From UBA668 sp038234785 (lineage in GTDB: Bacteria > Actinomycetota > Acidimicrobiia > Acidimicrobiales > Ilumatobacteraceae): a DNA stretch of 11,326 nucleotides. The notes beneath the pieces were generated by a model. The model worked only from the letters and a program-made list of their open reading frames with translations, was not told the DNA's origin and searched no databases. Of the stretch, positions 7,194-11,326 are shown piece after piece. Numbering within the stretch: position 1 is the stretch's first letter; each line of letters opens with the position of its first letter. The stretch is from contig JBBQTC010000095.1 in NCBI GenBank assembly GCA_038234785.1, forward strand, positions 1-11,326, read 5' to 3'. The translations under genes and the position numbers were made by a program.

Positions 7194-8003
7194 TCACAAC
7201 AGGACTCCTGTCGCGGTCAACGCGACCAGCGCCAAGCCCAGCACCATCTGGCGCACCCCGAGCCGCTTGGCCGGAATCGGGGCTCGCCGGACCCACAGCG
7301 ACTGTGCGAACGCGAGCACCACGACACCGGCCAGACCGAGGAACAACCTTCGGTTCACGATCACTGCGACCGTCGCAACGGCGACTGCGACCACTTGGGC
7401 CAGATCGCTGTGCCACACCGGGGCATGGCCACGACGAAGGCGGAAGATCTGCACACGAACGAACGGGATCGCGCCGACCGCACGAGCAGCCAACACCAGC
7501 CACACACCCACGGCGAGACGAGCCGATCGGTCGCCCGCGAGCACGATCGACGCGGCTGCCGCGGCGACACCGATTGCGCCGCACAGCTCCGGGACCAACC
7601 GGCGGCCACGACTGCGGATCTCGAACGACAACTCGACCGCCACCAACGGACCTGCCACCAGCACCGGCACCAGCCAGGACCATCCCGCCAACGCGATCGC
7701 CACCACAACGGCCGCGGCGAGCACCACCGTCTCGACGATCGCGATCCACAGCGCGAGCCGCGACCGGTCGAGCCAGCGGTCACGGCGGAGGTCCACGGCC
7801 ACCAACTTTGCAGGGGTGCGCAACAAGAACGCGGTGAACGTAGCGATCCCCACCGCGACGCCGGCGGTCGACCAGGCGACGATGAGACCGAGCAACACCG
7901 GTTCCAGGGTCAATCCCCAGCCGCCGTGCTCGCTCGGCATCGCCACCACTCGCCAACCGGCACGCTGGCCCACTTCTTCGCGTTCAACATGGATCGCCGA
8001 CAT
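7194..8003 (-). CDS. YwiC-like integral membrane protein
   Basis: This 269-aa, strongly hydrophobic protein has about eight helices. The N-terminal signature PSEHGGWG (23-30), followed by LTLEPVLLGL, is characteristic of the YwiC family, as is VRVQIFRLRRG (182-192) in a later polar loop. Biochemical function is unknown. In Bacillus subtilis ywiC lies in the narK-fnr/narGHJI anaerobic nitrate-respiration region, so finding it in front of a nitrate-type reductase here repeats that association. ATG 8003 overlaps the regulator stop by one base (TGATG); a GTG one codon earlier (8006) would give a 4-base overlap and cannot be ruled out. The open frame continues to 8117, but that part is a shadow of the regulator gene. 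Confidence 0.88.
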   Translation of the reverse strand: MSAIHVEREEVGQRAGWRVVAMPSEHGGWGLTLEPVLLGLIVAWSTAGVAVGIATFTAFLLRTPAKLVAVDLRRDRWLDRSRLALWIAIVETVVLAAAVVVAIALAGWSWLVPVLVAGPLVAVELSFEIRSRGRRLVPELCGAIGVAAAAASIVLAGDRSARLAVGVWLVLAARAVGAIPFVRVQIFRLRRGHAPVWHSDLAQVVAVAVATVAVIVNRRLFLGLAGVVVLAFAQSLWVRRAPIPAKRLGVRQMVLGLALVALTATGVLL

Positions 8004-8410
8004 CACACGACCACCCCAACGGGAGCTGAGACCGGCGTCGACTGCAGCACCCGGACCAGCTCGGTGCGCGCCTGGGTCCAGGCCTCGTGCAACACACACG
8101 GCTTCGCCGACAGGCAAGGTCGGTCCGCGACCACGCAGCGCCCGACATCGGTGGCGCCGTCAACCGCCTCGATCACCTGCAGCACACTGACCACGCCGAC
8201 ATCGACCAGGCTGCGGTAGCCGCCTGTCGGCCCAGGATCGGACTGCACCCAGCCGGCACGCACCAGCGGCCCGAGCACCTGCGGCACGAACTTCACCGTC
8301 GTCCCCAAGCTCTCCGCCAGCGCCGACGCCTTCACGCGCTCCGCCGATTCGGTGAGCAGCGCCAACGCGCGAATCGCCAACTCCGCTCGCCGAGTAATCT
8401 CCAGTCGCAC
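8003..8410 (-). CDS. Rrf2-family regulator with Fe-S-type cysteine triad (NsrR/IscR-like)
   Basis: This 135-aa protein begins VRLEITRRAELAIRAL, the usual Rrf2 opening, followed by a winged helix (about 5-65; PTGGYR at 61-66 is the wing). C92, C99 and C105 with H108 lie where IscR and NsrR hold their [Fe-S] ligands (IscR: C92, C98, C104, H107). Spacing is C-x6-C-x5-C rather than the more usual x5/x5. The start is GTG 8410; the frame is open back to 8662 but that part does not look like protein. It heads the operon and is divergent from the methyltransferase, so autoregulation and control of the whole run are expected. Sensing NO is inferred from the globin and RIC genes downstream; iron, Fe-S status or redox are alternatives. 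Confidence 0.92.
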   Translation of the reverse strand: MRLEITRRAELAIRALALLTESAERVKASALAESLGTTVKFVPQVLGPLVRAGWVQSDPGPTGGYRSLVDVGVVSVLQVIEAVDGATDVGRCVVADRPCLSAKPCVLHEAWTQARTELVRVLQSTPVSAPVGVVV

Positions 8411-8430
8411 AGTGTAAGACTCATTGATTC
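8411..8430. promoter_or_regulatory. Candidate Rrf2 operator region
   Basis: Immediately upstream of the Rrf2 start lie two overlapping imperfect palindromes. AGTGTAAGACT (8411-8421) has arms AGT.T/A.ACT around one A. GACTCATTGATTC (8418-8430) has arms GA.TCA/TGA.TC around one T. This AT-rich patch stands out from its GC-rich surroundings. It is the natural place for autoregulation, but I see no match to a known Rrf2 site and no clear -35/-10 pair. Confidence 0.3.
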
Positions 8431-8518
8431 TCGGCGCGACAACCAGGGTCCAATGACCCGAATCACCGCCCGGCCGCGCCCAACGCCCTCGAACGACCGC
8501 TGGCAGGTCCACCGTCGC

Positions 8519-8524
8519 TACCGT
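8519..8524 (+). promoter_or_regulatory. Candidate -10 element for a leaderless methyltransferase transcript
   Basis: TACCGT fits the TAnnnT form of actinobacterial -10 elements and ends seven bases before ATG 8532. Transcription would then start at or next to the start codon, and no Shine-Dalgarno sequence is visible. No recognisable -35 hexamer lies at the usual distance. Confidence 0.35.
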
Positions 8525-8531
8525 TCCCGCG

Positions 8532-9146
8532 ATGACACGCAACAGGTGGATCGAGCTGACCGAGACCAACCCGGGGCACTCCGCCTGGTACATCGAGCGG
8601 TTCCGCTCCATGGCCGCCAACGGCGACGACCTCGACGGCGAAGCACGCTTCATCGACGCCATGGTCCCCCGCCGATCCAGAATCCTCGATGCGGGATGCG
8701 GCCCCGGACGCGTCGGCGGCTACCTCTCCCGTGTCGGCCACGACATCGTCGGCGTCGACATCGACCCAATCCTCATCGACGCCGCCCAACAAGAGCACCC
8801 CGGCCCGACATGGCTCGTCGCCGACCTCGCCGAGCTCGACCTTCCCACACTCGGTATCGAGGAGCCGTTCGATGCAATCCTCTGTGCCGGCAACGTCTTG
8901 ACATTCCTCGACCCCGACACCCGCCGACCGGTGCTCGCCAACCTCGCCAAGCATCTCCGCCCGGATGGACGCATCGTGACCGGCTTCGGATCAGGACGCG
9001 ACTACGAATTCAACGAGTTCTTCGACGACGTCGAACATGCCGGCCTCGTCGCTGAACTCAGCCTCGCCTCCTGGGACCTGCGACCTTTCACACCGGAATC
9101 GAACTTCCTCGTCGCCGTCCTTTCGATCGGCGAGCTCGCAACCTGA
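8532..9146 (+). CDS. Class I SAM-dependent methyltransferase, substrate unknown
   Basis: This 204-aa protein has a Rossmann-type methyltransferase core. Motif I is DAGCGPGRVG (53-62), the acidic residue at the end of strand 2 lies in GVDID (74-78), and ADLAELDLP (97-105) and AILCAGNVLTFL (115-126) follow as motifs II/III. An N-terminal helix region (about 1-45) contains WYIERFRSMAANG. The length is typical of small UbiE/TehB-like methyltransferases. It reads away from the reductase operon and shares its upstream region with the Rrf2 gene, so co-regulation is possible but not shown. Nothing points to the substrate. The start is well placed after a TAnnnT element; codon usage is normal for the window. 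Confidence 0.88.
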   Translation: MTRNRWIELTETNPGHSAWYIERFRSMAANGDDLDGEARFIDAMVPRRSRILDAGCGPGRVGGYLSRVGHDIVGVDIDPILIDAAQQEHPGPTWLVADLAELDLPTLGIEEPFDAILCAGNVLTFLDPDTRRPVLANLAKHLRPDGRIVTGFGSGRDYEFNEFFDDVEHAGLVAELSLASWDLRPFTPESNFLVAVLSIGELAT

Positions 9147-9302
9147 CCCAGGGCAACCATGACGACCCGCACTCGTGAAGGACCTGCAAGCAACGCCGCT
9201 CGACAGGCCGCAGGACCCGAAGGACACCCCGACTCTTCCCACGGCGTTCCCAATCACGTCGAGAAATTCCATCGTGAATGGCCTCCACGACACCGACGGC
9301 TA

Positions 9303-9432
9303 CGATTCAAATCGTTTTCGACCCCGCGGAATTTGGCCATCGACCTGGTCTTTCGTGGCGCCCCCGGCAGGAACCTGCGACCTGCAGTTTAGGAATGCGG
9401 TCGAGCAGGTCTCAGCGAGTCACTTTGAATCG
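9303..9432. repeat. 9-bp inverted repeat flanking the tRNA remnant
   Basis: CGATTCAAA (9303-9311) is repeated inverted as TTTGAATCG (9424-9432), enclosing the tRNA-Arg remnant. The left copy is also part of a local palindrome, ACGATT-CA-AATCGT (9302-9315), followed by TTT. The role is unknown; recombinase or regulator binding is possible. Confidence 0.4.
9356..9395 (-). pseudogene. tRNA-Arg(CCU) 3' remnant, possible att site
   Basis: Read on the minus strand, this has an anticodon loop TTCCTAA (9395-9389, anticodon CCU), a variable AGGTC, a T-stem GCAGG/CCTGC, an acceptor 3' strand CGGGGGC, a discriminator G and an encoded CCA (9358-9356). The T-loop is only TT; the usual GGTTCGAATCC has lost five bases. 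The 5' half of the tRNA is absent, and similarity stops at the anticodon loop because the next bases do not pair with the 3' anticodon strand. Anticodon-loop-to-3'-end copies are the classic attachment core of integrative elements. By that logic the element would lie to the right (higher coordinates). It cannot be a working tRNA. Confidence 0.7.
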
Positions 9433-9446
9433 CATTTGACCTGCTC
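9403..9446. repeat. 9-bp inverted repeat with 26-base spacer
   Basis: GAGCAGGTC (9403-9411) and GACCTGCTC (9438-9446) are perfect inverted copies. Inside the loop, GCGA (9415-9418) and TCGC (9430-9433) can form a second stem. It directly adjoins the point where the tRNA similarity stops. It could be a recombination-protein site or a transcript end; neither is shown. Confidence 0.45.
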
Positions 9447-9628
9447 AGCTTCGGTGTTCTCCTCGTCCGGTCTCGTTGAACATCCTGCAGTAGCGCGCGG
9501 TAGATGGACAAGTGGATGGACAACTTTCGCCCGTCGGCCGTGGCTCTGGCGCAAGACTCAGAACAGTCTGTGACCGTGGGTCTGATAAACCGCTGGTCGC
9601 TCGCCGGCGCCGACGATCCGATGCTTCT

Positions 9629-9958
9629 TCAGGCGGCGTCATCCCGTCCGAGATGGATCGGCACGCGACGGTCGTCGTCGTCGAACACAGCAATGAGTTC
9701 CAGCCGGGCGCCGAGCGCATCGAGGTACTGACGCAGTGTCGAGACGCGCACGTCGTCGGAGTGCTCGAGCTTGGAGATCGCACCTTGGGCAAGGTCCAGC
9801 CCACCGGCGAGCTCTACCTGGCTGATCGCCTCACCGTGACGGACCTCGTACTGCCGGATCTCTTCGATGGTCTCGGCGCGCAAGTCGGCGAGTCGCTCCG
9901 GCGCGTCGGGCTTGGCGACGACGGTGTCGCCTAGTTGGGAGAACTTGGTTCGTGCCAT
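9629..9958 (-). CDS. XRE-family helix-turn-helix protein, HigA-type antitoxin-like
   Basis: This 109-aa protein has a lambda-repressor-like helix-turn-helix at about 32-87, with SQVELAGGLDLAQGAISKLE (46-65) as the recognition part. An acidic stretch (FDDDD, 92-96) and a short tail follow. Length and form fit antitoxins of HigBA/RelBE-like pairs, in which the HTH protein represses its own operon. ATG 9958 shares one base with the TGA of a preceding minus-strand frame (TGATG), the usual toxin-then-antitoxin order, but that frame is only a short remnant. It may therefore be an orphan antitoxin or a free-standing regulator. The HTH call is firm; the antitoxin role is inferred. Confidence 0.85.
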   Translation of the reverse strand: MARTKFSQLGDTVVAKPDAPERLADLRAETIEEIRQYEVRHGEAISQVELAGGLDLAQGAISKLEHSDDVRVSTLRQYLDALGARLELIAVFDDDDRRVPIHLGRDDAA

Positions 9959-10098
9959 CAGGTCAATCCTTCCTCTCCGAGTTCCCGCAGGTACTCGTCG
10001 TACAAGTCATATCGACTGATGACGTGAACTGTGGATCCTGTCCACCAGCGGCCGACCGAGATCCGGACCACGTGCCGCGAGCAGGTCGACCCGATCCG
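9958..10098 (-). pseudogene. Short remnant upstream of the antitoxin, possible toxin C-terminus
   Basis: A minus-strand frame opens after a stop at 10099-10101 and ends in TGA 9960-9958, one base into the XRE start. Its last 22 residues, HVISRYDLYDEYLRELGEEG plus LT, look like a real protein end and use ordinary codons. The only possible start is GTG 10071 (37 aa), far below the 90-120 aa of RelE/HigB toxins. No toxin catalytic residues can be checked, so the identification rests on its position before an antitoxin. A functional small protein remains possible. Confidence 0.35.
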
Positions 10099-10327
10099 TC
10101 ACTGCCTCTCGTTGTGCGTCGGACAGCGTCGACCACCACTCCAACCGTTACTGGTTGCGATGCAGCAGCTATCGGTTCGTCACCGGGCGGTCGTCGCCCT
10201 TCGATTCCACGACGACCTATCCGAGGCCGAAGTCGCACAGATCCTCGGCTCACCAATCGGCACGATAAAGGCACAAACGAGCAGGGCACTCGCCGCGCTC
10301 CGCGCACTCATGGAGGAACAACGATGA
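10031..10327 (+). pseudogene. SigE-family ECF sigma factor reduced to region 4
   Basis: The frame from GTG 10031 gives 98 aa, of which residues about 38-98 are sigma-70 region 4. It contains LRFHDDLSEAEVAQILG (57-73) and TIKAQTSRALAALR (78-91), the HTH that contacts the -35 box and is typical of actinobacterial SigE-family ECF factors. Region 2, needed for -10 recognition and core binding, is missing. Residues 1-37 look unlike sigma factor and overlap the toxin-like remnant on the other strand. Normal length is about 165-180 aa, so two thirds are gone. A/T-ending and rare codons (CTA, ATA, AGG) suggest decay or foreign origin. Its TGA overlaps the next gene's ATG. Confidence 0.75.
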
Positions 10328-11326
10328 ATCCCACCGACATCGACTTCGGCAACCGGATCGGAAATGAACTCAAGGGCACGAGTTCGCTATACAGCCCTCC
10401 GTCCGGCATGTACCCCCGAGTCGCCGAACGCGAACGGCAACTGAACCGGCGCCGCGCGACCCACCGCGCCGGTGCAGCCGGACTCGCTGCCGTCGCCACC
10501 ATCGGCGGCGTCGCATGGGGTGCAGACCACCCGCAACGCTACGACCCCAGCCAGCCAACCAGATGCCACACTCGCGGCCCCTGCTCCTTCTGCGACCGCA
10601 AACCGAATCGACGCATACCCGATCATCAACTGGCCCGCCCAACCCGTGCCCGGTGTCGGCGCCGGCTACGCCACGAATGACGTGGACCAGGGATGGGGAG
10701 GCACGGTCGGCGTTCCCCACCCGGGGGGTGCGCCAACCTCGATCGTTGCGATCCACGCGTTCCCCGTTGGCTGGACCACCTTCCCCGCGGCCAAGCCCGG
10801 ACGCATCCCGGGTGTGCTCGAGGAGAACGTGACGAACGGCAACACCACCCTGACGTGGAACGCTGGCGAAATCCCCATGGTCGTGTCCGGCGACAATGTC
10901 GACCTGATGTACGAACTCGTCGCCCTCATCCAGCCGATCGCACCGACGGCCGAACGAGGTGGGTACACGTTCGCTGGGCCTCTGCCCAGCGGCCTCGTCG
11001 AGTTCGAGACCCCGTACCACCGGATACCCATGAGCACCCCGATGCTCTCCACCGACGACGGCACCCTCGGCGTCTCCGTTCAAGACGGGCCGCTACTCAA
11101 CACGATCGCCGGCGGCGGGTTCACGCACCTCGAGCAGGTCACGATCAGCGGACGTCTCGGCTACCGCTCGACGACGGGCGACCCGACCATCGGCGTCGCG
11201 CTCAGCACCGACGAAACCCTCTACATCTCCAGCACGACTCTCACCATCGAGCAACTCATGGCGATCGCCGAGAACATCACCATCACCGACGAAGCGTCCT
11301 GGACCTCGAACTACAGCATCGGGACC
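10324..11326 (+). pseudogene. Sigma-linked membrane-anchored protein, frameshifted and cut by the right edge
   Basis: ATG 10324 overlaps the sigma stop (ATGA). The cytoplasmic N-terminus MNPTDIDFGNRIGNELKG, with the motif PPSGMYPRVAERERQL, leads to a basic patch (RRRATHR) and a membrane helix at about 49-65. This layout is common for the partner gene of SigE-type sigma factors. After GGVAW the first frame turns into Arg/Pro-rich nonsense and stops at 10680. The frame one base on reads through to the window end as ordinary extracytoplasmic sequence: NRIDAYPIINWPAQP, then Thr/Gly/Ser-rich segments. Dropping one G from the GGGG at 10517-10520 would join them into more than 330 aa. It is either a real frameshift or a sequencing error. 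An anti-sigma role is inferred from position. Confidence 0.7.

Larger units (their letters stand above)
9147..9628. other. Gene-free stretch with tRNA remnant and inverted repeats
   Basis: No convincing gene is present on either strand in these 482 bases; the open frames here lack family motifs or are shadows. It holds a tRNA-Arg 3' remnant (9356-9395), two pairs of 9-bp inverted repeats around it, and a 9-bp direct repeat GATGGACAA at 9503-9511 and 9515-9523. No clear terminator follows the methyltransferase. Confidence 0.7.

Noticed and set aside
7109..8219. Plus-strand frames opposite YwiC (Arg/Thr/Pro-rich, up to 367 codons)
   Set aside because: They are antisense to a clearly recognised membrane protein and have the low-complexity composition of shadow frames.
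8411..8662. N-terminal extension of the Rrf2 frame
   Set aside because: The extension has no Rrf2 similarity and overlaps the methyltransferase start; GTG 8410 begins the standard VRLEITRRAELA opening.
9302..9315. ACGATTCAAATCGT as a tRNA T-arm
   Set aside because: The stem-closing bases do not pair as a T-stem requires and no acceptor or anticodon arm is nearby.
9503..9523. Direct repeat GATGGACAA twice at a 12-base period
   Set aside because: Only two copies; too short to call an iteron, operator or minisatellite.
1..11326. CRISPR array, insertion sequence or transposase gene
   Set aside because: No regularly spaced repeats, terminal inverted repeats of IS type, or transposase/integrase motifs were found on either strand.

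Overview
The window is high-GC DNA with frequent GTG starts, four-base start/stop overlaps, and family choices (SigE-type sigma fragment, group III truncated globin, YwiC) that suit an Actinomycetota chromosome. An Acidimicrobiia-like bacterium is plausible, but the sequence does not prove the class.

Region 1 (158-8410, minus strand) is one long, tightly packed gene run, read from right to left. The order is: Rrf2 regulator with three cysteines, YwiC-like membrane protein, RIC/ScdA di-iron repair protein, group III truncated haemoglobin, NarI-like membrane protein with a C-terminal double-CxxC domain, NasC/NarB-type molybdopterin oxidoreductase, four-cluster 4Fe-4S ferredoxin subunit, Tat-type Rieske protein, 67-aa two-helix membrane protein, and SLAC1/TehA-type channel. 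Seven of the nine junctions overlap by 1 or 4 bases; the other two gaps are 76 and 45 bp. I read it as a nitrate (or related N-oxide) reduction module tied to the quinone pool, packaged with nitric-oxide defence and an Fe-S-sensing regulator. The reductase subunits are seen directly. Nitrate as substrate and NO as signal are inferred from family and context.

Region 2 (8411-9146) is a short divergent intergenic region with palindromic candidate operators and a possible leaderless promoter, followed by a plus-strand class I SAM-dependent methyltransferase.

Region 3 (9147-9628) has no gene. It holds the 3' part of a tRNA-Arg(CCU) gene with a collapsed T-loop, flanked by inverted repeats. This looks like an old attachment site or scar of an integrated element.

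Region 4 (9629-11326) looks eroded. It has an intact XRE-type antitoxin-like gene preceded by a short remnant that may be its lost partner, a SigE-family sigma factor reduced to region 4, and a membrane-anchored protein overlapping it (probable anti-sigma or sigma-linked protein) whose reading frame is broken at a GGGG run and which runs off the right edge. At the left edge (3-110) a possible plus-strand gene end converges on the operon across a stem-loop.
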